A DNA stretch of 20,868 nucleotides from Pinguiococcus pyrenoidosus (taxonomy: Eukaryota; Sar; Pinguiophyceae; Pinguiochrysidales; Pinguiochrysidaceae): NCBI GenBank assembly GCA_019677205.1, contig JAAMXY010000445.1, positions 1 to 20,868 on the forward strand, given 5' to 3'. The notes below the pieces were generated by a model that searched no databases, was not told where the DNA came from, and saw nothing but the letters and a program-made list of their open reading frames with translations. A program made the position numbers and the translations under genes. Each line of letters starts with the position of its first letter. The stretch's first letter is position 1. Below, in pieces: positions 1-9,405 of the stretch.

Positions 1-3000
1 CCGACGCCGCCGGCATCCCCTTCCGTGAGTCGAAGCTCACGCGCCTTCTGCAGCCCACGCTCAGTAAGAACTCGCGCATCAACATCATCGGATGCATCAA
101 CCCGTCGGAGCAGTACCTGCACGAGACCACCTCGACGCTGTCCTTCCTGGCGCGCGCCAAGCAGATCCAGCGGGCGTGGAGCGCCAATGTGGTCTGGGAC
201 GACAAGGCGTTCATCAAGAAGCTAACGAGGGAAAGGGACGAGCTGGCCGAAGAGTTTCAGGCGTTTCAGGAGAGCCAAAAGCAGGCGTTCTCGGAGCTCG
301 AACGCATTCAGATGCACAACGAAGAACTCGCCGGCAAGTTCGCAGCTGTCCGCAGTGACAGAGATGCACTCGCTGGCGAGCTGGCGCGGCTAAAGAGTCA
401 GAATGAAGGACCAGCGGCACTGGAGGAGGTTGCTGGGAAGGATGACTCTTTCATGGAACGGGAAGATACGGAAAGACTCGAAGATGGGCGCCCGGAAGGC
501 CAAGAAGCTGCGTCGATGACGGAGGCGGAAATCGAAGACCTGCGGAAGCACAACCACGCCCTGGTCGAGCAAGTTGAGAGGCTGGAAGATTCGCAAGCGC
601 ATATGCTCCAGGACCTCGAGACGGCCACCAAGCAGCGAGACGACCTTGCGCAGAGGCTGAAGTCCTGCGAAGAAGTGGCTGGGCGGGACTCAGCCGAGCT
701 CGAGTCCACGAAGACGGAGAGGGACGAACTCGTTGCGGAGTGGTTCCAGCTCCAAGAGACCCATGAAGAGGTTGCTGCAGGGCTGGAAGTTGCGCAGAAG
801 GAGAAAGCGGAGCTTGCCGAAAGGCTTTCCGCGCTTCAGCACGGCTTCGAGCAAAGCGACCTGGAGAAGGCTGACCTCGTCGATGCGATGCAGGCTCTCC
901 AACAGAGTCACTCAGAAGCGCTACGGGCGCTTCAATCTGCTCAGCAAGAAGCCCAACAAAAGGAGGACGAACGAGGTGATCTTGAAAGTGCGCAGAGCGC
1001 CCTCAGGGAAAGCCTCGACGACCTCCAGAAGGCCCATGAGCAGGCCCTGGAGAGCCTCGCGGGGCAAAGGAAGCAGAACGAGGAGCAAAGCGAGGCCCTC
1101 TCCCTCCTCCAACAGAGCTCCGAAGCGTATGCAGAGGAGAAGAGGGCGTTGCTGGAAGCAAGCGCAATGACCGCCGCAGAGCTCGAGAGTGCTCTAGCTG
1201 CCAGCCATCAGCAATCCCAAGAAGTGTCAAACCTCCGCGAGGAGCTTCGCGAGAAAGCAGCGGCCCTCGCTGCTGCGCACAGCGAGAAGGACCAACTCGC
1301 ACAAGACGTGGCTTCCCTCCAGAAAGCGAGAGATGACATGGCGGAGTGTGAGCAGCAATCTGCGGCGGCCCTTGAGCAGGCGAAGCAAGAGAAGGACGCC
1401 CTCGCCAGCGAATCCAACGATCTCAAGGAAGACCACGCAAGAGTTCTGGCCGCGCTTGACGTGGCGAAATCACAGAACGACGCGCTCGCAGAAGAGTTCA
1501 CCGCCCTGCAGGGAGAGAAGGAAAGCCTCGCGGATGCCCTCAGGGAGGCCCGAGAAGCGGAAAGTAAGGTCGCCGCGGAAGTCACCATTGTCAAGAGACA
1601 CAACGAAGAGCTCGCTGAGGAGTTCTCGGCGTTGCAGAGCAGCAACGCCGAGCTTGATCAGCAAGTCGCTGGCCTTGAGAAGGAGAAGATCGATGCGGCG
1701 GAAGAGCTCCAAGCTGTGCGGGCAGCTTGCGAAGGCTTGGAGTCGAAATGCGCCTCGCTGGAACAGACCCACGCCGAGGCCATGACGTCCGCTGCCCAGT
1801 TGCAAGCCCGGAACGACGAGCTTATGGAAAGCGTCGAGGGCGCTCAGAGGGACAGCGAAGAGGCATCGAGGGCGCTAAAGACGCAGAACAAGCACCTGCT
1901 GGAGACCATCGACCAGCTTCAAAAGGAACGAGACGAGCTCGCTGAAGCAGCGGAGAAGGCTCAGAAGGTGACAGACGATGCCCAAGCGAATAGCGAGGAG
2001 ATCTCGGAACAGCTGAAGGCTTCGGCCAGCGAGAGAGAAGCTCTTGCAGAGCAGGTGCAATGCCTTGAGAACGAAAAGGAGGAGCTCTCTGAGAAATGCG
2101 CCGCCATGGAAGTGAGTGAAAAGCTGGCACTGGCTGATCTCGAGAGCTTCAAGGAGAAGGGCGGCATGCTTTCTGCGCAGCTCGCTGCACTGGAAGAGTC
2201 CCAGGCGCAGAGCCTGGCCGAGCTCCAAACGGTGACAAAGGAACGGGATGACCTTGCGGAGAAGTTCTGCGAGCGCTACGAAGTCCAAGAAAGCATGCAG
2301 GCTGAACTCGCAGCAGCCAAGGAGGATAAGAACACACTGGTCGAAGAGGCCCGTGAGCTGCAAGAGAATCTTGAGAAGACGATGTCGGAACTGGAGATCG
2401 CGAGGGAGCAGCAGAGGATGATCGCCACGGAAGAGCTCTGCACACAGGAGGACAGCCAGGAGCAGGTCGTTGCAGAGCTGGAATTGGCCTTAAAGCAGCG
2501 CGACAAGCTCGCAGATGAGTGCGATGCGCTGCAGGCCGACCAGCAACGGGCGGAGAGCAAGCTGCAGGAAGCCCTGGCGCAGAAAGCTGCGGTAGAGAAG
2601 CGTCTCTCCGAACGGGAGAAGCGCATCGAGAAGCTCGAGAAGGTGAAGATGACTGTGGATTTCTGCGAGCGAGTCGCCAAGATGAAGAAGGAGCGATCCG
2701 AGTACAAGGAGAGGTGCAGATCGCTCGCCGCAGAAGTGGAGGCCACAAAGAAGCTGCTGGAGAGCAAGAGTCCGCACGCCAGTGGAGAAGGCGAAGGCGA
2801 AGGCGAAGGCGAAGGCGAGGGAGAGCGCGAAGGCGCCGGCGAGAAAGCCATCAGCTTCCTGGAGTCCGAGAATCTGTCTCTTCTTCTCGAGAACAAGAAG
2901 CTGAAGAAGGTCGCCGCCGGCCTCAAGGTGCAACTCGAGACGCTCAAGGCGGCTCACGAGCATGGCGATCCCGAGCAGGACGTGGAGGGACTCGAAGAGA

Positions 3001-3203
3001 GCCTCACTCTGGTTCTCGACAAAGAGAACCAAGTGCACTTTGACAACACGATCGGTGGCGCGGGTTCCAAGACCCCATCGGAAGACGTTGCCCGCGGCCA
3101 CAAGCGCAATGCTACGATGGACTTGGATAGCCTGGAAGCAAGTCTGGGCATCGGCTCGTCGCCCAAGCATGCGGAGGAGCCACCGGAGTGCAAGCAGAGT
3201 TGA
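1..3203 (+). CDS. Kinesin heavy chain, kinesin-7/CENP-E-like, 5'-partial (end of motor, neck and coiled-coil tail)
   Basis: The reading frame is already open at position 3 and ends at TGA 3201-3203, giving 1066 visible residues; most of the motor lies upstream of the window. Residues 1-60 are the end of a kinesin motor: FRESKLTRLLQPTL, INIIGCINPS and the last motor helix TTSTLSFLARAKQIQ, matching the switch II helix, the late beta strand and helix alpha-6 of kinesins. The neck after it, with WDDKAFIKKL, resembles the DDEALLKRY-type neck of kinesin-7 (CENP-E), so I favour that family; the visible part cannot prove it. Residues ~65-900 are a nearly continuous charged coiled coil with recurring DELAEEF-like units. 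A Gly-Glu tract follows, then another coiled segment near residue 960 and a C-terminal tail of ~90 residues with KENQ, SKTPSED and KRNAT, possible phosphorylation sites. Family knowledge: such motors walk to microtubule plus ends and dimerise through the tail. No intron is visible. The cargo is unknown. Confidence 0.9.
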   Translation, partial: DAAGIPFRESKLTRLLQPTLSKNSRINIIGCINPSEQYLHETTSTLSFLARAKQIQRAWSANVVWDDKAFIKKLTRERDELAEEFQAFQESQKQAFSELERIQMHNEELAGKFAAVRSDRDALAGELARLKSQNEGPAALEEVAGKDDSFMEREDTERLEDGRPEGQEAASMTEAEIEDLRKHNHALVEQVERLEDSQAHMLQDLETATKQRDDLAQRLKSCEEVAGRDSAELESTKTERDELVAEWFQLQETHEEVAAGLEVAQKEKAELAERLSALQHGFEQSDLEKADLVDAMQALQQSHSEALRALQSAQQEAQQKEDERGDLESAQSALRESLDDLQKAHEQALESLAGQRKQNEEQSEALSLLQQSSEAYAEEKRALLEASAMTAAELESALAASHQQSQEVSNLREELREKAAALAAAHSEKDQLAQDVASLQKARDDMAECEQQSAAALEQAKQEKDALASESNDLKEDHARVLAALDVAKSQNDALAEEFTALQGEKESLADALREAREAESKVAAEVTIVKRHNEELAEEFSALQSSNAELDQQVAGLEKEKIDAAEELQAVRAACEGLESKCASLEQTHAEAMTSAAQLQARNDELMESVEGAQRDSEEASRALKTQNKHLLETIDQLQKERDELAEAAEKAQKVTDDAQANSEEISEQLKASASEREALAEQVQCLENEKEELSEKCAAMEVSEKLALADLESFKEKGGMLSAQLAALEESQAQSLAELQTVTKERDDLAEKFCERYEVQESMQAELAAAKEDKNTLVEEARELQENLEKTMSELEIAREQQRMIATEELCTQEDSQEQVVAELELALKQRDKLADECDALQADQQRAESKLQEALAQKAAVEKRLSEREKRIEKLEKVKMTVDFCERVAKMKKERSEYKERCRSLAAEVEATKKLLESKSPHASGEGEGEGEGEGEGEREGAGEKAISFLESENLSLLLENKKLKKVAAGLKVQLETLKAAHEHGDPEQDVEGLEESLTLVLDKENQVHFDNTIGGAGSKTPSEDVARGHKRNATMDLDSLEASLGIGSSPKHAEEPPECKQS
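237..2600 (+). repeat. Degenerate 28-residue (four-heptad) repeats in the kinesin tail
   Basis: The tail repeats a motif close to DELAEEF-x-ALQ. Copies begin at 237 and 321 (84 bp apart) and again at 639, 723 and 807 (84 bp apart each), a spacing of 28 residues or four heptads. Copies at 1479 and 1605 are 126 bp apart (six heptads). More diverged copies, such as KERDELAEAA, KERDDLAEKF and KQRDKLADEC, follow to about 2520. Because the spacings checked are multiples of seven residues, the copies keep heptad phase. This suggests growth of the rod by internal duplication. Confidence 0.65.
2784..2843 (+). repeat. Hexanucleotide microsatellite encoding a Gly-Glu tract
   Basis: Five perfect copies of GAAGGC occupy 2787-2816, flanked by imperfect copies (GGAGAA before; GAGGGA, GAGCGC, GAAGGC after). 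In the kinesin frame this reads as alternating Gly and Glu with one Arg and one Ala near its end. The tract breaks the coiled coil and looks like a flexible acidic hinge. Being a six-base unit, copy-number change would not shift the frame. Confidence 0.9.
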
Positions 3204-3365
3204 AGCAGCTACCTGCTAACGCGACCTCCATGTTGCTCACGTAAGCAGGTCACGACGTGTGTGTGACTACCCGTTGGGGCGTCCGCTTACCACGCCTTTG
3301 GAAGCCTGGACGCGCAGATGTCTACGGAATCTGTGACTCGCAGAATAAGAGGGTGGTCTTCAGAA
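3204..3365. other. Convergent intergenic spacer between kinesin and coiled-coil gene
   Basis: Only 162 bp separate the TGA of the kinesin from the TAG (minus strand, 3366-3368) of the facing gene, so their 3' untranslated regions probably abut or overlap. No canonical AATAAA signal is seen on either strand; AATAAG near 3344 on the plus strand is the closest match. A weak inverted repeat, ACCTGCT at 3211-3217 with AGCAGGT at 3244-3250, is present. Confidence 0.6.
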
Positions 3366-6300
3366 CTAAGCAAGCAAATGTCTTAAATCTGAAAAGGTGA
3401 GGCCGCCGAAGGCGTCTACCTCGACATCTGCGTCTGCATCTGCATCTGGATCTGTCCTATCCGACGCCATCGCCATGGACACGGCAGACGGAATGGACGA
3501 TCGCGACGTGCGCAACTCCATCTCAACGTGAGCCGCCCAGTCGCGAAGTCGCTCAGCTTCGGATTTCCATCGCTTTGCGGCTGCGTCGGACTGGAGGAGG
3601 GCTTTGCGGTTGTCATCAAGATCGCGCTCTGCGTCATCCAGCCGGGTCTCCATCTCCCGATCCTTCAGCTTCATCCGCCTGAGAAGCGACTTGATGCGCT
3701 CATCTTTCCGCTGCGTCTCTCGTCGCAGTCTCTCGACCCCTTGGCTCAGATGCGCGACCTCATCCTGCGACTTGGCCACTTCCAACTCTGTGGCAGACGG
3801 CCTGGACTGCTCCCGAAGCCGGCTTTGCAATTGCCTGACTAGTTCGTTCTTCCGCTGCGACTCTGAGCGCAGCTTGCTGATCTGCTCATTCAGGTCGGCT
3901 ATTACTGCACTTTCTCGGTCAGCATGGCCTGCGTCCGCAGCGCTGAGCTTGCTTCGTAGAGCGCGAATCTGCAAAACCCGCCGTCGCAGCTCGCTCTTCG
4001 TAGCTTCGCATGCATCGCTGTGCTGCTTGACTTGGCTTTCTAGCTTTTGTAACGCCGCTTTGGCCTTCCCGCGCTCGTCTCTCAGCGTGCTGAGTTCTCT
4101 TAGAAGGCGCCGATTCTCGCCCTGAGCGGACGTCATCCTTTCTTTCACTTTCTCGAGGCCAGCCAACTGCGTGTCCAGTTCGGAGATCCTCTTCCGCGAC
4201 TGCTCCTGATTACGCAACAGCCGCTCTCGGGTCTCCTGAAGCAGCTTCTCCTTGGAGCGAAGCTCCCGACGGAGGGCGCGCGCGTCTTCAGTCGCCGCTT
4301 CCGGGCTCTTCACGGCTGTCGTGTGCGCATCCACCTCCTCCCGGAGCATGCGAATCCGCTCCTCCTGCTTCTTTGTTGAGGACTTGTAGCGTGCCAGTTC
4401 GGTCTCTAGCTCAATAATCTTTGAGAAGAGCTTCAGCTCCTCGCCAGCGTCTGCGACCTCTGCTACCTCTTCATCCTGAGCTGCGGCTTGCGTGGCGTTG
4501 GCGTCTCGAGCTTCTTCGACGTGGGATGCTGCTTGCTGCAGCATGCTCTTCAACGCCTCCATTTGAGACGCCGCGGACGCTTGTCCCGACGACACCCCTT
4601 CTATTTTCTGTAGACCCTCACGTATTGCGCGGATCATGTCTATCGCCTCCTCTTCCCGGGCAACAGCTCGGTCACTCTCGAGCACCTGAAGGTGCAGTCG
4701 AGCGTCTTCCGCCACGGACTCTCGCGCCGCGCGCATGGACAGCCCCTGCAGGCAATGTTCGAAGGCCCGTCGGATCCGCATGTAGCTCTGGTGGAGTTGC
4801 GAAATCCGGTGCTCTTGCTGCACCACCACGCCTTTCCACTCGTCGACCTTCTCTGGCTTGTCTGCATCGAGGAAAGCGAAGGGACTGTCGGAGACGGACG
4901 AGCTTGCCGGCCGCTTGACGGGCTCAAGCGCCGACGATGATGCGGAAAGCTCGCGCCGCAGACGCTGAATCAGAGTATTGGCGTCGGCCCGCTCAGCGGC
5001 CAGGCTGACACACGCTCCCCTCCAGTCGATCGCTCCCGCCTGAGGCACCTCCTTCGTCCGAGACAGGTCCTTGGCTAGCTTCGCATCGTCTCCGTCCATG
5101 TTTGAACCGGCATCGGAGCTCAGCAGCACCTTCGGGAGATCATCGCCCCCGAAAGACATGCACAGGTCCGACTCAATCCCGCCATCGAGCCCCAGCGCGT
5201 CAAGCAGTGAGCGGCTCCTTTCAAGCTGTCCACAGAGATCATCCGCCCGTCCTTCCGCTTCGCCGACAGCCGCTCGGAGACGCTCAATCTCGTGATGAGC
5301 GGCCTCCAGGAGTACTCTGCCGACGTTGGTTTCTGCTGCGTCGCCAGTGACCTCCCTCTTCACGACCGAATACCAGGAGGTTTCCGGCCGAGCTTCGTGC
5401 TTCTCTCCGGACAAAGCAGATGTTGCCCTGGCCACCGACAAGTCTTCCTTGTGGGCTGTCCTGAGCAGATTCATCCGTCTTTCCTCCGCCTCAATGCGCT
5501 CCTTCCATAGGTTCTTAAACAGAGCACGAAGGCGCTTCATATGCGTTCGCAATCGTGAGTTTTCCGTCGTGAGAACATCCATCATCGATGACGCCGTCCG
5601 GTCCTGCGCAAGCTCAACGGTGGTCCGCTCCCTCGCTGCGGCAGTCGACGTCTCACGTGATCTTCCCGCTGAATCGGCCTGCCACGCCAGCGCCGTGGCT
5701 GGAATCTTCTCGAGCAGTGCTCGGTACTCGTCATACCTGGAGTAGAAGTCGGCGCTGCTGGGCTTGGCTCGTGAGGAGTCCACCGCGGGAGGCCGTTGAG
5801 CAGATAGCTGTCTAGCTTGTCCCAGGCATGTCCAAACGAGCGCTCTGAGCTGCAGAAAGACAGGCACCGCGTCTGGCATCACGTTGACGGGTTCCTCTTG
5901 CTCATCGATCCTGAAAGCGACGGCTGCCTCTTGCGATGAAGAGTCCCGGAGCGCCATCTGGACGAACTCACTCTGGGGCAGGCTGGAGATCTGCGAGCAT
6001 ATCTCGACCAAGAGTGGCTGTATGCTCTGCTCGTAGAAGGCGCTCAACCAACTAGAATCGCTCGAATCCTGAGCTGCGGGAGCCCCCTGCGTGGGCCGAC
6101 GTTCCTGATGAGCCGTGCGAAGCTGCTCGGCGAGCGCGCCGCTTTCCTCGGCAGCCTCCAAAGCTCGAATCTCGAAGCTTCGGGCCTTCTCCTCTGCAAC
6201 AGCCACCTGGACCCGTAGGCGCTCGATGTCAGTTGTGAGCCTTGCTCGATGCTCCGCAAGACTTGCTCTAGCGGCCTGAAGTCCACCATCGTTGCCATCT

Positions 6301-8904
6301 TCCTTCTGTCCGAGCCAGTCGTCCCACATCACCGCAGCTTCCGACTCCATCACCTCCAGTCGCAGCGAGAGCTGGGCGCAAGCGTGCGTCTTTGCAGAGA
6401 TTTCCCGCGTGAGGCGCACGTTGCTGCGCCGCTCTGCCTCCAGGAGTGTCGACAGCTCCGCGATGATTGCAGAAAAGAGCGCTCGAGCCGAGTCTTCGTT
6501 CTGCAGCTCCCTGGAGGGGGCTGCTCTCGAGGACTCGTCCCCGGATAGAAACCGCAGTGCCTCCCGAACCTTTCCAGCACTTTGCTGCTGCTCGCTGGGG
6601 GCCGGCTTCCTGAGTGCTCCCTGAAGTTGCGTGAAAGCTTTGTCGACGACTTGGGCAAAGGACCTTTCCATACTCGCCAGGAAGGAATTTGCAGCGTTGG
6701 GCGACGCGCTTCCCACTAGCAAGGAAGGAGTACGGGCCTCCACGACTCCCTCGGAGGCCGAGCGGATCTTCTTCGGAAGCTCGTCGAGGAGCGCAGTCAG
6801 TCTTTCGTTCCTCTGCTGGGCCCTGTCGTTGATCTTGCGCAGTGCCCCGGCCTTTTCGTGCAGATCATCACACTTTGTCTTGTACTGTGCCACCTCGGCA
6901 TTGAGAGACGCCACGTCTCTGATGCGATCCTCTGCAGCGGAGGCGAGGGCTGCTCTCAAGCGGATGGCCGCCTTCTCTAGCGACTCAACGCGTGCGCCCA
7001 AGATGCCATTCAGCTGCTTCAGGGATCCGTTGTCGCTCTCGAGCTCCTTCAGTTCGGACACGGCTTTCGCCAATCGCTCGGAAGATTGCGTTTCACTGAG
7101 CCGTGATCTTGCCAGTTCCAAGGAAAGAGAGACCTGGGACTTCTGAAGCTCTACGAGGACGGCCTGGCTTCCATCAGACGCGGTGGAAAGGCTGTCGGCG
7201 CTGGACGGGCTAAGCTCAAGCCCGGCCAGCGTATCTCTCAGAATTTGGACAGTGGAGAGGAGGCCCTCGTGTCTCGTCCGCAGATCGTCGTTCTGCGCTT
7301 CCACGTGTGAGATGAGCTCGAGAAGCTGCTCTCGTTCCCTTTCGCGCCTTGCAGCAGGCTTGTCGGACTCGCTTCGCATGGACGTGCGAGGCGCCTTGCG
7401 CGGATCCTCTCTTGCCGTGAACGTGACCTTTTCCTCCAGTCCTCTTCCGCTTCCTCGCAGCAAGCGCTGGCGTACAATGTCGAGCTCTGCTTGACATGCC
7501 CGAGCCCGCCTTTCGGCATCAGCCTTCTGCTCCAAGGCGGCGCTGAGCTTGTGTCGGAAGGCTTGTTGAGCATTGCTTAGCCTGCTCCCGGTGTCTTGCT
7601 GGAGGAACGCGTTCTCTTCCTGCAGCCGAGACGTCTCCTGCTCCGCCTGCTGCAGTGACTCTCTCGTACTCGCAAGGGCCGCGGTCAGCCGTCTCTGCTC
7701 AATCACTTGCAACTCTTTCGCTGACGTTTCCTCCTCCAAGCGGCTTCGCAGCTTCTCGTAGCTTTCCTTCCAGCGCTTGCATTCTTGCTCCACCGAGCTG
7801 GCCGCCGCATCGTCTTCCAGCTCTTTCACTCGGCGTGTCAGCCGGGAGATGTGTCCACCCATCGCTCCGAGTAGCGCATCGGCTGGGACAAAGGGAACGC
7901 TGACCAGGGTCTCTAGGACCTTGCTGGCCTCTTGCGACGCGCGAATCGCTTTGTTCTGTTCTTCAAGATCCTCAATCTGCTCTCGAGAGAGCCTCAGCCG
8001 CTGCTGGAGGGTGTCATTCTCGTGGTTCAGAGCGCTCACCCGCTGCCTGCTCTCCAACAGCTTCTGTTCGAGCTCGCCTTCCGCCCCCGGTCGATGCCTG
8101 TCATTGGCAAGCTTTAAGGCGCTCACGACGGCGCCATGGCTCGTTCGCAGCTTCCGATTCTGCTCCTGCAGCTGCAGGAGCTGCTCTTCCCATCTTCGCT
8201 TCTCGACCTTGTGAGCTTCTTCGAGCCTCGCATTCCGCAGGTTGGCAGCAAGGGCCTCCTGCTTCGCGAGCACCAAGGCTTTTCCTTGTTCGGCCAGCGA
8301 TTCCTCCGCACTTTTGTCCTTTCGTTCCTCTTCTCCCGCTGCACCGCCACCGGCTTCGACTCGGGGGAGCTGCGCAGCGACCTCGATCCACCAGACGTGC
8401 GCCAGGTGCTCGTCCCTCTTCCGCACGAAGCCGTCCAGCTTGCGGCATCGTTCTTCTGCCAGCTGCAGCGCGCGTCGCGCGTCTCGATTCACCTGTTCCA
8501 GACTCTGGGTCCTATCCTCCAGCTCTTGCGTCTGGGACACCAGGTCATCTCTCTGAAGTTACGCTTTAGATACGCTCGCGACCTTGCTTTGGCAACTGGA
8601 GAAAACCTGAAACCCACAGACGCAAAAAACCAGACGCATGGAGAAGCTTTCCCACCTGTGCCAAGAGATGCTCTTCTCTGCGTCGACACTGCACCATCTC
8701 CCCACGAGCTTCATCGAGCTGAGATTGCAAAGCTCTCTTCTCCGGCTGCGCCGCTTCGAAGGCGCGCACGCGGCTTCTGAGCGCGAAGTTCTCCTGTTGA
8801 AGGCGGAGCGCCTCCGAGGCCGCGGCCGTGCGCGCCGCCGTCTCGTGCTTGAGGCGCGCCACGGCCTCGGCCGCCTCGGGCGTTGCAGAGCGGAAGGAGT
8901 CCAT
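3366..8904 (-). CDS. Unrecognised 1811-residue coiled-coil protein, two exons
   Basis: I read exon 1 from ATG at 8904 down to 8656 (83 codons) and exon 2 from 8552 down to the TAG at 3366-3368 (1728 codons). The ATG has a favourable context (A at -3, G at +4) and is the first ATG of the frame. Joining the exons in phase 0 gives EEHLLAQ followed by RDDLVSQTQE, an unbroken heptad pattern. The protein is rich in Glu, Lys, Arg, Gln, Leu and Ala, with coiled coil over most of its length. Breaks occur near residues ~135-160 (Trp-Trp then Gly-rich), ~450-480, ~540, and ~910-1000, where WLSAFYEQSIQPLL and ALVWTCLGQARQL suggest a small folded or helical-bundle region. The C-terminus carries a DADADAD acidic tract and ends in FSDLRHLLA. 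I see no catalytic motif, signal peptide or membrane segment. The composition resembles centrosomal, basal-body or ciliary scaffold proteins, and the head-to-head neighbour is a dynein, but neither observation identifies it. Confidence 0.85.
3425..3454 (-). repeat. Hexanucleotide repeat encoding an Asp-Ala acidic tract
   Basis: Five 6-bp units of the form NRTCTG or close to it (CATCTG, CGTCTG, CATCTG, CATCTG, GATCTG on the plus strand) lie side by side. On the coding minus strand they give the acidic segment DPDADADADVEVD about 20 residues from the C-terminus of the coiled-coil protein. Confidence 0.85.
8553..8655 (-). other. Spliceosomal-type intron, 103 bp, phase 0
   Basis: On the minus strand, exon 1 ends in CAG (8658-8656). 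The intron begins GTGGGA at 8655 and ends AACTTCAG at 8553, and exon 2 starts AGAGATGAC. Splicing falls between codons and keeps both the frame and the coiled-coil pattern. Unspliced, the exon 1 frame ends at TAA 8568-8566, and the exon 2 frame has a TAA just upstream at 8561-8559. The unspliced translation changes from charged heptads to hydrophobic non-heptad sequence exactly at the donor. TATCTAAAG, about 17 bases before the acceptor, is a possible branch site. The donor lacks the usual GTRAGT form. Confidence 0.8.
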
Positions 8905-9405
8905 CGTGGATGACAAGTTGTGTGTCACATACTTTAATAAAATAACGAGTGGCGTCGAACTCAGGAGAGCGCCGTTCGAATGGTTTTGGCGGGGAGACTC
9001 TATTTTTGCGTAGAATGGGATCTTAACAACGAAAGGACTCCCTCGGCCAATCTGGTAGCTATATGGTTTTAATTTTCAACTATAATCGTTTTTATTGGAT
9101 GTAGAAACAAGCGAAGGGGCAGCGATTGGTCTTCAGTTTAACGAAGCCATTGAGCGCGAAAATAAGCCTAGGCAAATCAAGAAACGGCTTATCGGTAGTC
9201 TCCCGATCTTCGGTTTTCGTGTTCTGGCAGACTTCGCGCGCTTTTCAAGGTATTTGATCCCTCCGAAGCTCCAATGCAGCCCATTTTCCATGGCTCAATC
9301 TTGTTAGTTGTACGATAAAACAGACTGCGCATCCAGGTGCTCTTGGAGAGAGGGAAAAGGCCTCAGGGTGCAACTCACCTGGCGGGGAGGTCCGGAGGTG
9401 CTGCG
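8905..9405. promoter_or_regulatory. Divergent intergenic region, putative bidirectional promoter
   Basis: This 501-bp gap lies between the start codons of the minus-strand coiled-coil gene (8904) and the plus-strand dynein (9406). It is visibly richer in A and T than the flanking coding sequence, especially 8925-8945 and 9055-9100. It contains four CCAAT pentamers in either orientation (9047-9051 and 9271-9275 forward; 9094-9098 and 9125-9129 as ATTGG), a T/A-rich stretch with TTAATAAAAT at 8934-8943 close to the minus-strand start, and TATAT-like sequence at 9060. A small hairpin could form from ATCGG at 9191 and CCGAT at 9203. I see no convincing gene or RNA in it. Promoter function is inferred from position; transcription start sites cannot be seen. 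Confidence 0.55.

Noticed and set aside
2149-3193. Several 80-226-codon frames opposite or overlapping the kinesin tail
   Set aside because: The kinesin frame is continuous with heptad structure; the others are Ser/Arg/Leu-rich shadows of repetitive GC-rich codons.
3211-3250. Inverted repeat as a terminator or RNA hairpin
   Set aside because: Seven pairs with a 26-base loop is weak and expected by chance; factor-independent terminators do not apply to a eukaryotic mRNA gene.
8538-8540. GTG as the start codon of the coiled-coil gene
   Set aside because: A eukaryotic gene is unlikely to start on GTG; an exon with an ATG, good context and continuing heptads joins through a GT-AG intron.
8136-8780. 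214-codon plus-strand frame over the 5' part of the coiled-coil gene
   Set aside because: In-register antisense of the minus-strand gene; it crosses the intron and has no independent support.
3366-8904. Identification of the coiled-coil protein as CEP290, TPR or another named scaffold
   Set aside because: I saw only generic coiled-coil similarity and no diagnostic segment, so no name is given.
9095-9307. Small 70-codon frame in the divergent intergenic region
   Set aside because: It opens on TTG, not ATG, has no recognisable features, and lies in AT-rich presumed promoter sequence.
8905-9405. tRNA, snRNA or transposon remnant in the intergenic region
   Set aside because: No cloverleaf, Pol III box pair, terminal repeats or target-site duplication could be supported by eye.
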